A DNA stretch of 55,574 nt from contig CAJUBT010000001.1 in assembly GCA_910584815.1 (NCBI GenBank), positions 75,214 through 130,787 on the forward strand. The letters run 5' to 3'. The translations under genes and the position numbers were made by a program. Numbering within the stretch: position 1 is the first letter of the stretch; every line of letters starts with the position of its first letter. The notes beneath the pieces are model-generated. The model made no database searches and was not told where the DNA came from. It saw nothing but the letters and a program-made list of their open reading frames with translations. Of this stretch, positions 17,973 to 26,701 are shown piece after piece. Source of the DNA: an uncultured Christensenella sp. Lineage in GTDB: Bacteria; Bacillota; Clostridia; Christensenellales; UBA1242.

Positions 17973-19745
17973 ATGGTAAAAAAGAAAAATGTTGTTTTAA
18001 CAATACTCATTTCTTTTTTATTTTGTTGTGCTTTTTTTATTCTCTCATCACCAGTAAAAACAATTGAAACTTATGCTGCAGAATCTGTTGGAAAAATTAA
18101 CAGCCAGAATTGTTTAACAGATTATGATATGGATACCTCCTTATATAAAGTTTTAAATAAACTTGCTCAGCATATAACAAATGGCGATAGGGGAACAATA
18201 AGAGATTTCGATACCGATGTTTTTAATTACACATCTCACGATAGTTCTTATTATAATCCTTCAACTTCCTATGGTAATGAAATTTTAACAGATTTACAAA
18301 ATGGAATTTTAAACCTGTCAACTGGCACATATGCAAAATACGATTGCTTAAAAAATTCAAGTAATTTTAGCATTAAACATATTGGTGGTTTAAACAGTTT
18401 AAACTTAAACAATATTCATACCCTTGTGTTAGATGGAAATAGTTTAACAACTATTAGTGCTAGCGATTTATCTAGTTTAGTAAATTTAACTAATTTAAGT
18501 ATAAAAGCCAATAAATTAAAAACTTTTACTTTGAGTGTTGACATAACTGGATTAAACGAATTAGATTTATCTAACAATCAATTAAAAAAAATAAATTTGG
18601 CAAGACTTTCAGAAACAGTTTCGGGTGTTGGCCCAAAAGTTAACCTTGCGTGCAATGAGTTTGAGAGTTTAGAAAATATAACATTTTCTCCAATAATAAA
18701 GCTATCTAAATTAGATATCGCATTTAATAAAATAACAGATTTAACAGAAGAAAGTATTGTAACTTTAAACTCAAACTTAAGTGGAGATAGCACTGCAAAT
18801 GTGTTAATTCAGGGCACAACCAACTTTAGCAATTTATATGCTGGCGATAGTATAACTATTTACGGAAGTAGTGAAATTGAAAATTTTAATGTAAAGTTCT
18901 TTTATAATGAAGAAAGTTCATTTTATAGGGAAGTGGAATCTAATTTAATTTGTTCAACTTCTTGCGAAAAGAGCATTGAAACAATATATGTTCCTGCTGG
19001 TAAAATTAAGGTTGGCTTTTATAGTAATGATAGTTTAATAACAAAAGAGGCTTTTCCACATTTAAATGATGCAGTTGTAAGTAAATTAATTGCAGAAAAC
19101 GAAAATGGCAAATATTCAGTGCCAATTAAGGATGTTTCTTATAAAGGTTATTCTGAAGGCAAGGAAATAAATAAGTTAAATCAACAAACAGATATAACGG
19201 TTATATTATCGGTTAAGGATATTGAAAAAATTCCTAATAGGGAAGATATTTTATCTTCAAATGGTGTAAATTATTTTTATTATACAAATTCACAAAACAA
19301 CACAAATAGTAACACAATAGAAGTTAAATCTAATGGGAAATATACTTACAATGCTTATCTTACTTTTGATGGAATAGAAAGCAGCAGAGTAAGAATACAA
19401 ATTGTTCGTCAAGATTTTAAAGGTGTTACTTGGGGAATTATTGTAATTGTTATAATATTTGTTATATTTGGTGCAGCATTTTTTGTGTTTAAATGGTTTA
19501 GGAATGGTGCGCAAGTTGCCCCTCTTAGTGATAAAGAAATATATAGATTAAATAAACGCAGAGGCACTTTAACAGAAAAGAGTGATGATGACTTTATTGC
19601 TTCCCTTGATGCCCCTCGACATTCAACTAGGGTAAGCGACCAAAATTTTAATGATGATAGTTTAAACGATAATTTAAATTCATATGATAATTATGATGAT
19701 ATTAAACCTACAAACGATTTTCCTGAAGATATAAACTCCAATTAA
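17973..19745 (+). CDS. Membrane-anchored leucine-rich-repeat surface protein
   Basis: A 590-residue protein with an N-terminal signal segment (KKKNVVLTILISFLFCCAFF, cleavage near YAAES). Leucine-rich repeats span about residues 130-270, for example LVLDGNSLTTISASDLSSL, LSIKANKL, LNELDLSNNQLKKI and LDIAFNKITDLT. A beta-rich region follows to about 485, then one membrane span at about 487-508 (WGIIVIVIIFVIFGAAFFVF), a basic anchor (KWFRNG) and an acidic Asp/Asn-rich cytoplasmic tail. Topology parallels the giant protein at 2869: large exterior, single span, low-complexity tail and no sortase motif. Likely a surface binding protein; partner unknown. Strong RBS AAAGGGGGAG; monocistronic. Confidence 0.82.
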   Translation: MVKKKNVVLTILISFLFCCAFFILSSPVKTIETYAAESVGKINSQNCLTDYDMDTSLYKVLNKLAQHITNGDRGTIRDFDTDVFNYTSHDSSYYNPSTSYGNEILTDLQNGILNLSTGTYAKYDCLKNSSNFSIKHIGGLNSLNLNNIHTLVLDGNSLTTISASDLSSLVNLTNLSIKANKLKTFTLSVDITGLNELDLSNNQLKKINLARLSETVSGVGPKVNLACNEFESLENITFSPIIKLSKLDIAFNKITDLTEESIVTLNSNLSGDSTANVLIQGTTNFSNLYAGDSITIYGSSEIENFNVKFFYNEESSFYREVESNLICSTSCEKSIETIYVPAGKIKVGFYSNDSLITKEAFPHLNDAVVSKLIAENENGKYSVPIKDVSYKGYSEGKEINKLNQQTDITVILSVKDIEKIPNREDILSSNGVNYFYYTNSQNNTNSNTIEVKSNGKYTYNAYLTFDGIESSRVRIQIVRQDFKGVTWGIIVIVIIFVIFGAAFFVFKWFRNGAQVAPLSDKEIYRLNKRRGTLTEKSDDDFIASLDAPRHSTRVSDQNFNDDSLNDNLNSYDNYDDIKPTNDFPEDINSN

Positions 19746-19990
19746 TTTTTTAACTAGGTTCTATATAGACTTTTATTATAAAAGTTAAATTGAATAAATT
19801 AAGCAGTGTAAGAGATAGTAAAATTTTAAATATTTTTAATTTATGTAAATAATAAAATTTTAAGTTAGTGTTTTTAATTAAAAAAATAAAAGTTTATTAG
19901 TCAAAACATTTTAATTGTTGAAATGTAACAAATAAAATTAAAAAAATAAACACCAGAAATTTAAACGCAAGAGCAGTAGGATAAACTAAA

Positions 19991-20800
19991 ATGGCAAAAA
20001 AAAGTAGTATACAAAAGGTAGTTGTAATAACAGGTGCTTCTAGTGGAATTGGACTTATAACCGCAAAGCATTTTGTTAAAAATGGATATAAGGTTTATGG
20101 GCTTTCAAGAAATGTTAAGGAGGAAAGTGATTTTGTGTCGCTTTCTTGTGATGTTACAAACATAGAGCAAATTAAGGAAAGCATAAATTATATTATGGAA
20201 AAGGAAAACCGTATTGATGTTTTAATTAACAATGCAGGTTTTGGAATTTCTGGTTCTGTAGAGAACGAGCCATTAGATAAAATTGAAAGTTTAATAAAAG
20301 TAAATTTTCTTGGGGCAGTTGCGGTTACACAACAGGTTTTGCCAATTATGAGAAAACAAGGCGGTGGAAAAATTTTAAACACTAGTTCGGTTGCAAGTGT
20401 TGCTCCAATTCCTTATCAATCTTTTTATTCTGTAACTAAAGCAAGTTTAGATATTTGGGCAAAAGCATTAGGAATGGAAGTTAAGCCTTTTAATATAGAA
20501 GTTTGCAGTGTTCAGTTGGGAGACACAAAAACGGGCTTTACTGCAAGTAGGCAAAAAAGTGTTAATGATGAAGGCACTGTTTATGAGGCCGTGGTGGCAA
20601 AGTCTATTGCAAAAATGGAAAAGGATGAACAATATGGTAAGGACCCTATTACCGCTGCAAAAACTATGTTAAAATTGGTTACAAAAAAACATATGCCTGC
20701 AACAAAAGTTGTTGGACTAGACTATAAATTTTTAGTGTTTTTAATTAAAATATTACCTCAAAAACTTGTTTTATTTATACTAAATAAGTTATATTCTTAA
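19991..20800 (+). CDS. Short-chain dehydrogenase/reductase
   Basis: A 269-residue classical SDR oxidoreductase. The Rossmann cofactor motif TGASSGIG is at about residues 14-21, CDVTN at about 49-53, NNAG at about 83-86, the catalytic Ser in NTSSVASVAP at about 137 and YSVTK at about 151-155 (Tyr and Lys of the catalytic triad). Length is normal. The C-terminus is hydrophobic (KFLVFLIKILPQKLVLFILN), which suggests membrane association as in SDRs acting on lipids or sterols. The cofactor preference and substrate cannot be determined. It stands alone with a weak AGG ribosome binding site about 12 nt upstream. Confidence 0.92.
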   Translation: MAKKSSIQKVVVITGASSGIGLITAKHFVKNGYKVYGLSRNVKEESDFVSLSCDVTNIEQIKESINYIMEKENRIDVLINNAGFGISGSVENEPLDKIESLIKVNFLGAVAVTQQVLPIMRKQGGGKILNTSSVASVAPIPYQSFYSVTKASLDIWAKALGMEVKPFNIEVCSVQLGDTKTGFTASRQKSVNDEGTVYEAVVAKSIAKMEKDEQYGKDPITAAKTMLKLVTKKHMPATKVVGLDYKFLVFLIKILPQKLVLFILNKLYS

Positions 20801-21018
20801 TAAGTTTTTTAATTTTAGTTTTATAGTTTTAAAAAGTAAATTAGAATAAAAGTTTTTTTAAAAATAAAAAGTAATATAAGCTAATTGAAATAGTTATTTT
20901 TTATTTTAGTTTACAAAAATAAATAATTATGAAAATGCATAACTTAATTTTTCTAAAAAAATTTGGTTGAGAATAATTAAAATTTTATTTTAAAATTATT
21001 TATGGTTTTGAGGAAGAA

Positions 21019-21840
21019 ATGGAACAAAATGGTGACAATTTTAATAAAAATAAATATTGGAAATTAATTAGATTAATTTTATTAATACCTGTTATTATTT
21101 TTATTATTGGAATATGTTTAATGTCTAATAATACAGTGAATAAAAATGTTTCTGTTGGTTTAATGATTGGTGGGGCAATTTTGTTTGCTATTTGTAGTTT
21201 AATATTAAGTATTTTTAAATTTGCAGGACTTGTTAAAAGTGCTAAAAAGTATAATGAATATGTAGATATAAATAGTTTAGATGAAAAAGAAGAGGAAAGA
21301 TTATTAAAAGAAGCTATTAATTCTACAAGTAAAAATAGGGAATTAAGAAATTTTAGAAGTATGAGTTTGTATTTAAAAGCGGTTAAAGATGCCCCGAGAG
21401 ATACAAGCCTGATGGCATATTTAAATTTAGCGGTTATAGTTTTGTTTATTGCTTGTTGTATTGGCTTTGTAGCGTTTAGTTTAAGTGGATTAATTCTTAT
21501 TGGTTTTATTTGTTTAGGTGTTGCATTTTTAAGTATTATTTTTTTACTTTTATATCATATAATTCATAAAAAAATGTCAAACAGTCCAAAGAATATAGAT
21601 TTTTCTTCAATTAGTCAAGCAACTGTTATTAGTTGTACAATTAGTGATGAAGGCTCTATGTCAATGGGGGCAACTTATAACAACACAACAAAAATTTTAT
21701 CTACAACCTATTTAGTATATTTAGATGTTTGCGGAGAAAAAAAGAAAGCCTATAGCAAAACTTTTTATAATAAGGGAGATAAAGTAGCAGTTTATATGAA
21801 TAAGAAATTAAAGGATATGGTAAAAATAGATGAAAGATAA
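21019..21840 (+). CDS. Hypothetical four-span membrane protein with C-terminal beta domain
   Basis: A 273-residue protein I do not recognise by family. Hydrophobic spans fall at about residues 16-36, 44-68, 132-155 and 158-180. A charged cytoplasmic loop (about 75-125) separates the pairs. The last roughly 85 residues look like a small beta domain ending YNKGDKVAVYMNKKLKDM, which recalls the closing strands of DUF3592-type membrane proteins; that is a resemblance, not an assignment. RBS GAGGAAGAA is adjacent to the ATG. It ends at the bidirectional terminator at 21930. Confidence 0.7.
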   Translation: MEQNGDNFNKNKYWKLIRLILLIPVIIFIIGICLMSNNTVNKNVSVGLMIGGAILFAICSLILSIFKFAGLVKSAKKYNEYVDINSLDEKEEERLLKEAINSTSKNRELRNFRSMSLYLKAVKDAPRDTSLMAYLNLAVIVLFIACCIGFVAFSLSGLILIGFICLGVAFLSIIFLLLYHIIHKKMSNSPKNIDFSSISQATVISCTISDEGSMSMGATYNNTTKILSTTYLVYLDVCGEKKKAYSKTFYNKGDKVAVYMNKKLKDMVKIDER

Positions 21841-21929
21841 AAACTTTTATTTTTTATAAAATTCCTTTAACATTAATTATTTTTGTTATTTAAAATTTCA
21901 TAAACTTTAACCATTAAAATTTATTATAA

Positions 21930-21962
21930 AAAAAACACTTCTTTTTATAGAAGTGCTTTTTT
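21930..21962. terminator. Bidirectional terminator
   Basis: Stem CACTTCT/AGAAGTG (21936-21942 with 21949-21955), flanked by A6 on the left and T6 on the right, between two convergent genes. Confidence 0.8.
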
Positions 21963-21985
21963 ATGTTATAGTATTAATATAACTA

Positions 21986-22246
21986 TTATTTATTTTTTGT
22001 TTCTTCATATGCTTGCCTTACTGCTTTAGCAAGTTGGTCTGCACAGGAGGTTGGTCTAAAACCGCAAAGGTTGCCAAGAAGTTTTTCTTCAATTTTTTCA
22101 ACAGTCCAACCATCAACAAGTTTGGCTATTGCTTTTAAATTGCCATTACATCCACCAGTAAATTTAATGTTTGTAATAACATCTTTATTTATATCAAATG
22201 TGATTGCAGAAGAACAAGTCATTTCTGTTTTATAATTATATTCCAT
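21986..22246 (-). CDS. TSCPD domain protein (TIGR03905-like)
   Basis: An 86-residue protein matching the small TSCPD-domain family common in Clostridia. Visible marks are ITNIKFTGGCNGN (about residues 25-37) and PTSCADQLAKAV (about 66-77), which is the signature motif. A related domain occurs at the C-terminus of class II ribonucleotide reductases, where it is thought to bind metal or nucleic acid; the function of the free form is not known. RBS AAAGGAAT precedes the ATG. It points toward the flanking convergent membrane-protein gene. Confidence 0.88.
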   Translation of the reverse strand: MEYNYKTEMTCSSAITFDINKDVITNIKFTGGCNGNLKAIAKLVDGWTVEKIEEKLLGNLCGFRPTSCADQLAKAVRQAYEETKNK

Positions 22247-22339
22247 AAATTTATATATTCCTTTTTAGTTAATTTAAGTTTAAAAATTTTTTAATTATAG
22301 AGATATTATACCTTTAATTAAATATTTTTGTCAAATATT

Positions 22340-22540
22340 TCAGTCTTTTAAACCTAAAACTCTATCAGCAGAAATGCCAAGTGCAAGACAAATTGCTTTA
22401 ATACTATCGTAGCCAGGCTTGCTTTTGCCGCTTAACCATTCACTTATCTGACTTTGCTTAATACCTAATTTCTTTGCAAACTCGGTTTGGTTTAAATTAA
22501 AATCAATCATAATATCTTTTAATATGTCTATAAATTCCAT
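22340..22540 (-). CDS. XRE-family helix-turn-helix transcriptional regulator
   Basis: A 66-residue Cro/C1-type regulator made of a single HTH domain: NLNQTEFAKKLGIKQSQISE at about residues 15-34 is the HTH, with WLSGKSKPGYDSIKAICLAL completing the five-helix fold. The gene is divergent from the SLOG gene at 22622. The 81-bp space between them holds two palindromic repeats (22564-22579, 22593-22608) that are the probable operators, so this protein is likely to control both itself and the SLOG gene. RBS GGAG about 9 nt before the ATG. Target assignment is inference. Confidence 0.9.
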   Translation of the reverse strand: MEFIDILKDIMIDFNLNQTEFAKKLGIKQSQISEWLSGKSKPGYDSIKAICLALGISADRVLGLKD

Positions 22541-22563
22541 TTATATTAACTCCAAGCACATTT

Positions 22564-22608
22564 TATAGAAAATTCGATATATTTATTTGCGTTATAGAAA
22601 ATTCTATA
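22564..22608. promoter_or_regulatory. Paired palindromic operators in the XRE/SLOG divergent promoter
   Basis: Two copies of TATAGAA-AA-TTCTATA: 22593-22608 is a perfect 16-nt palindrome and 22564-22579 differs at one base (TTCGATA). Centres are 29 bp apart. The second copy overlaps a -10 like sequence (TATACT, 22605-22610) for the rightward gene, with TTTATT (22582-22587) 17 bp upstream. Binding by the adjacent XRE protein is inferred. Confidence 0.75.
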
Positions 22609-22621
22609 CTATCATATTACT

Positions 22622-23122
22622 ATGGATGAAATTAAAAAGACTTGTTGTTTCACTGGTCACAGACCGCAAAAGTTAGCTTGGGGTTTTAACGAAAAGGACC
22701 CTCGCTGTTTAAATATGATAAAAGAAACAAAAATTCAAATAGAAAATGCAATAGTAAAAGGCTATAATACTTTCTTATGTGGGTTAGCACTTGGTTTTGA
22801 TATGATTTGTGCAGAAATTATTTTAGAACTTAAGAAAAAGTATACCAATGTTAAGTTAATTGGGGCAGTACCTTGCAAAAATCAAAGTTCAGTTTGGAAC
22901 AAAAAAGATGTTATAAGATATAATAACATTTTGGCTAAACTGGATGCTGTTAGGTGTAAATATGAGGTTTATACTCAGGGTTGTATGCAAGAGAGAAATA
23001 ATTATATGATAGAAAATTCTTCTTTATTAATTGCTTTATTTAATGGCAAAAAGGGTGGAACTTATAATACCTTAGAGTATGCTAAAAAACGAGGTTTAGA
23101 AATTGTTATAATACCTGTTTGA
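22622..23122 (+). CDS. SLOG-family protein (DUF1273/YpsA-like)
   Basis: A 166-residue single-domain protein of the SLOG (SMF/DprA-LOG) superfamily. It opens CCFTGHRPQKL, with GYNTFLCGLALGFDMICAEI (about residues 48-67; Rossmann-like glycine segment) and IENSSLLIALFNGKKGGT (about 128-145) ending in a GGT nucleotide-sugar-type loop. SLOG proteins are predicted to bind nucleotide derivatives; some act in stress or conflict systems and YpsA affects cell division in Firmicutes. The specific role here is unknown. Coupled to an XRE repressor with shared operators, it is likely induced under a special condition. There is no Shine-Dalgarno sequence; the -10 element ends 11 nt before the ATG, so the mRNA appears to be nearly leaderless. 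Confidence 0.87.
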   Translation: MDEIKKTCCFTGHRPQKLAWGFNEKDPRCLNMIKETKIQIENAIVKGYNTFLCGLALGFDMICAEIILELKKKYTNVKLIGAVPCKNQSSVWNKKDVIRYNNILAKLDAVRCKYEVYTQGCMQERNNYMIENSSLLIALFNGKKGGTYNTLEYAKKRGLEIVIIPV

Positions 23123-23335
23123 AATATTTTTTTAAATAACTTAAAGTTAAGGTTAAAAAATAATTTTTTTATTATATTAAAATTTATAATGTTTAAAGCA
23201 TTTTTATAGTTTAACAATTTATTATAATTATTAACATTTTTTAAAGCAGCCTAATAAAACAAACATAGTAAAAAGAGGTTAAATAGCTATAAAAGAGAAC
23301 GATAAAATAATTTTATAAATTTTTTTAAAAAAATG

Positions 23336-23388
23336 TTGACAATTGAACAGATATTCAACTATAATACTATGGTTGAATGAATATTCAA
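23336..23388 (+). promoter_or_regulatory. Metal-responsive promoter with two ArsR/SmtB-type operators
   Basis: Consensus -35 TTGACA (23336-23341), 18-bp spacer, -10 TATAAT (23360-23365). Operator 1 TTGAACAGATATTCAA (23343-23358) fills the spacer; operator 2 TTGAATGAATATTCAA (23373-23388) covers the expected start site. The two are exactly 30 bp apart, on one face of the helix. Repression would block polymerase directly. Confidence 0.88.
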
Positions 23389-23406
23389 CTGTTAAAAGGA
23401 ATATAA

Positions 23407-23778
23407 ATGGGAAAGAAAGAAGTTATTTGCGATTGCGATATTATTCATTTAGAATTGGTTAATAAGGCAAAGAAAAGTATTTTAGAAGAAGACAAACTTT
23501 TGCTTATTGCCGATTTTTATAAAGCACTTAGTGATAGCACCAGAATTAAAATTGTTAATTTATTATCTACAAACGAACTTTGTGTGTGTGATATAGCGGT
23601 TATTCTAAATATGACAAAATCAGCAGTTTCTCATCAGCTGAAAAACTTAAGAGAAATGAATTTAATTAAAAGCAGAAAGCAAGGCAAAGAGGTTTGGTAT
23701 TCTCTTGCAGATGACCACGTTTTAGAAGTTTTTAAAGTTAGTTTAGAGCATATTTTGGAGGATAAGAATAATGATTAA
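23407..23778 (+). CDS. CadC-like ArsR-family metal-sensing repressor
   Basis: A 123-residue winged-helix repressor. The CxC of the alpha-3 metal site is in ELCVCDIA (about residues 58-65), with an N-terminal Cys pair in VICDCDIIH (about 6-14) that completes the tetrathiolate site seen in CadC. The DNA recognition helix is MTKSAVSHQLKNLREMN (about 72-88). A dimer-interface alpha-5 site is suggested by DDH...EH near residues 104-116. It thus combines both CadC sites and should sense Cd, Pb and/or Zn, releasing the operators at 23343 and 23373. RBS AAAGGAA upstream of the ATG. It overlaps the ATPase start by 8 bp, so the two are translationally coupled. Confident in family; the metal is inferred. 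Confidence 0.92.
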   Translation: MGKKEVICDCDIIHLELVNKAKKSILEEDKLLLIADFYKALSDSTRIKIVNLLSTNELCVCDIAVILNMTKSAVSHQLKNLREMNLIKSRKQGKEVWYSLADDHVLEVFKVSLEHILEDKNND

Positions 23779-26167
23779 GAAGTTTACAATAACAGGGCTT
23801 GATTGCCCTAATTGTGCAAAGAGTTTAGAAACTTCTTTAGCTAAAATTAAAGGTGTTAAAAGTGTTAAAATAGAATTTTTAAAACAAATTTTAACTGTTG
23901 AAAGTGATAACTTAAATGCTGTTATACCAAAAGTAAAAAAACTTACAAAAAGTTTAGAACCAAATTCTAACTTAACAGAAATTGAAGACATTAATAACGA
24001 AAGTTTAGAGAATAAAACTTGTAATATAACTTGTGAGAGTTGCAACCTTGATGTTAAAAATGAAAGTTCAAAGGTTGAAGTTGATTATAAAAAAAATGTA
24101 AAAAAGTATAAAAAATTTAAGTTAGATATACAAGGTTTAAAATGCCCAAACTGTGCAAAAGCTTTAGAAAATGAACTTAATAAAATTGAAAATGTTAAAA
24201 AAGTTTCTATAAATTTTGTTAAAAATAGCCTTACTTTTGAAACAGATAATTATTCAACTTCATATCAAAAAATTGTAGCTATTACTCATAATTTAGAGCC
24301 ACAAGTTTCTTTAAAAGAAGCCACAAAAACCAGTGCTAAAAAAACTTTTTTTATAGATATATCTGTGCTTATTTTTGGCATAATTTTGGGCGTGTGTGCG
24401 TTGTTTATTCCACAGCCTATTTGGTCTAGTTGGGTGTTATATGTGCTTAGTGCCTTAATTATTGGCTATAAAACCTATATAAAGGCCATAAAATTGCTTT
24501 TTAAAGGCATAGTTAACGAGAATTTGCTTGTAACTATTTCTGTTATTGGAGCTACCATTGTTGGTGACCATATGAGTCACGGTGGAATGGGCGGACACGC
24601 AGAAGGTTTAATGGTTATAACCCTTTACACCATTGGTAAAATAATAGAAGGTTTGGCATTAAATAAATCAAGAAATTCAATTGCAGAGTTAACAAATTTA
24701 AAACCAGATTATGCAGTGTTGTTAGTTAATGAAGAAGAAAAAAGAGTTGCCCCTCAGCAAGTGCAAATTGGTGATGTTATTATAGTTCGTGCAGGTGAGA
24801 GAGTTGCTGTTGATGGCATTGTTATTGAAGGCAGTGCAACTTTAGATAAGCAAAGTTTAACTGGCGAAAGTTTGCCAAGTGTTGTTAAAGAACAAAACGA
24901 AATTTTGTCGGGCAGTATTGTTCTTGATGGAGTTTTAAAAATTAGAACTACACAGCGTTACGAGGGTAGCACTGTCAGTCGAATTTTAAATTTAATAGAA
25001 AATGCTAGCGACAAAAAATCTAAAACTGAAACGGTAATTTCTAAAGTGGCAAGATACTACACTTTGGCAGTTATGTGTTTAGCCGTTATTGTGTTTGGAA
25101 TAGAATATTTAGTGCTTAAAGATTTATCAACTGCAATTTATAGAGGTTTAATTTTTCTTGTTGTTTCTTGCCCTTGTGCTTTTGCTATTTCTGTTCCGCT
25201 TACCTATTTTTCAGGGCTTGGCAATGCAAGTAAAAAGGGAATTTTAATTAAAGGCTCTAATTACCTTGATGTGTGTGCAAAATTAAATACTATTGCTTTT
25301 GATAAAACTGGAACGCTAACAACTGGTAAGTTTGAAGTAGAAAAAATTGAAAGTTTAAATAAAAATTTATCGGAAGAAGATATTTTATATCTTTCTGCAT
25401 TAGGTGAACAAAATTCGCTTCATCCTCTTGCAAAAAGCATTGTGGAAAAAAACACCAAAAAACTTGTTAAGGTTAGTGCTGTAAAAGAAATTGCAGGTGA
25501 GGGTGTTTACTTTGAATATAAAACTGAAAAGTATTTTGTTGGAAGAAAAGGAAAAACAGATAAGCAGAATACCATTGTTGAACTTTTTAAAGGAAACACA
25601 AAATTAGGGATTATATATTTAAAAGATGCCATTAAACAAACAAGTAAAACTTTAAGTAAAGATTTAGAAGCCTTAGGGGTTAAGAGTGTTTTACTTTCTG
25701 GCGATAACAATAAAATTGTTAGCAGTGTTGCAAAAGAACTTAATATTAATGATTATTATGCTGAACTCTTACCACAAGATAAATTTAATTATCTTGAAAA
25801 AATTAAACAAAACAAACAAACAAAATTAGGTTTTGTTGGAGATGGTATTAACGATTCTCCATCTTTAATGCTTGCTGATGTGGGCATAAGTATGGGGCTA
25901 AATGGTAGCACCGCTAGCATAGAGGCAAGCAACATTGTGTTAGTAGATGATAACCCTCAAAAAGTGGTTACTGCAATAAAAGTTTCAAGATATACAAGGA
26001 AAATAGTTTGGCAAAACATACTTTTATCTGCTGGCATTAAAGTTTTATTTTTAACTTTAGGTGCATTGGGGGTAACAGGTATGATGTGGGCTGTTATTGC
26101 AGATGTAGGGGTAACTTTACTTGCCATATTAAACAGTTTAAGGGCTTTAAAATATAAGGCGAAATAA
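23771..26167 (+). CDS. Zn/Cd/Pb-type P1B ATPase
   Basis: A 798-residue heavy-metal efflux ATPase. Two N-terminal HMA domains have GLDCPNCAKSLE (about residues 8-19) and GLKCPNCAKALE (about 120-131), separated by a linker with three further Cys (CNITCESC). The core has TGES, the membrane CPC (VVSCPCAF), the phosphorylation site DKTGTLTTG, HP (SLHPLAKS), and GDGINDSP. The final membrane helices carry IKVLFL and WAVIADVGVT, matching the Lys and DxG that mark the P1B-2 (Zn, Cd, Pb) subgroup rather than copper pumps. A His/Gly/Met loop (DHMSHGGMGGHAEG, about 265-278) sits in the membrane domain. It is co-transcribed with its ArsR repressor at 23407. Named cadA or zntA in other organisms. Confidence 0.94.
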   Translation: MIKKFTITGLDCPNCAKSLETSLAKIKGVKSVKIEFLKQILTVESDNLNAVIPKVKKLTKSLEPNSNLTEIEDINNESLENKTCNITCESCNLDVKNESSKVEVDYKKNVKKYKKFKLDIQGLKCPNCAKALENELNKIENVKKVSINFVKNSLTFETDNYSTSYQKIVAITHNLEPQVSLKEATKTSAKKTFFIDISVLIFGIILGVCALFIPQPIWSSWVLYVLSALIIGYKTYIKAIKLLFKGIVNENLLVTISVIGATIVGDHMSHGGMGGHAEGLMVITLYTIGKIIEGLALNKSRNSIAELTNLKPDYAVLLVNEEEKRVAPQQVQIGDVIIVRAGERVAVDGIVIEGSATLDKQSLTGESLPSVVKEQNEILSGSIVLDGVLKIRTTQRYEGSTVSRILNLIENASDKKSKTETVISKVARYYTLAVMCLAVIVFGIEYLVLKDLSTAIYRGLIFLVVSCPCAFAISVPLTYFSGLGNASKKGILIKGSNYLDVCAKLNTIAFDKTGTLTTGKFEVEKIESLNKNLSEEDILYLSALGEQNSLHPLAKSIVEKNTKKLVKVSAVKEIAGEGVYFEYKTEKYFVGRKGKTDKQNTIVELFKGNTKLGIIYLKDAIKQTSKTLSKDLEALGVKSVLLSGDNNKIVSSVAKELNINDYYAELLPQDKFNYLEKIKQNKQTKLGFVGDGINDSPSLMLADVGISMGLNGSTASIEASNIVLVDDNPQKVVTAIKVSRYTRKIVWQNILLSAGIKVLFLTLGALGVTGMMWAVIADVGVTLLAILNSLRALKYKAK

Positions 26168-26701
26168 ATGTTAAAACAAAAAGGTTATTAAAAATAAAAT
26201 TATGATAAAATTTATTTTTAACAAAATTTTTAGGTTAAGTTAAATTTATAATTTAAATAATTGCAGTATGTAGCAAATTAATTATTAAAAAAAGAAATCT
26301 ATATTTTTAGTTAATATAATAAACTTAAAAGCTAGTATTTCTTTTTTTATTTTTAGTTATATAAAATAATTAAGTTAAATTTGTGTTTTATTTTTTAAAA
26401 AACAAATATAGTAATATGAGCATTAAACAAAAACTTGTAAAAATTTAGTTGACAAATGCAAAAAAAATTGTTTTTTTGCATTGCAATAATAATTATTATA
26501 ATATATAATAAAATTAATAATAGGTGTAAAATATAATTTTTATTTATAAAAAGAAAAATTAAACACTGTTTTATATGTGCTTTTTTGGTTTTTTATATTA
26601 ATTTTTATTAAAATTTTTAGTTTTTTTATAAATAGATTTATTAAAAATTTAAATTAAATTTTTAAATAAAAGTTATTTTTATACACATAAAGGGGGCAAA
26701 A
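26168..26701. other. Intergenic region with inverted repeat upstream of the DUF1538 operon
   Basis: No gene in these 534 bases. TTGACA (26449-26454) is followed at once by a perfect 12-bp inverted repeat (26455-26466 with 26471-26482, loop ATTG) built from AATGC and A/T tracts, then TATAAT (26497-26502). The repeat lies where a regulator would sit. The stretch from about 26510 to the start codon would be a leader of nearly 200 nt; I see no recognisable riboswitch in it. A strong RBS (AAAGGGGGC) precedes the gene. Confidence 0.5.
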
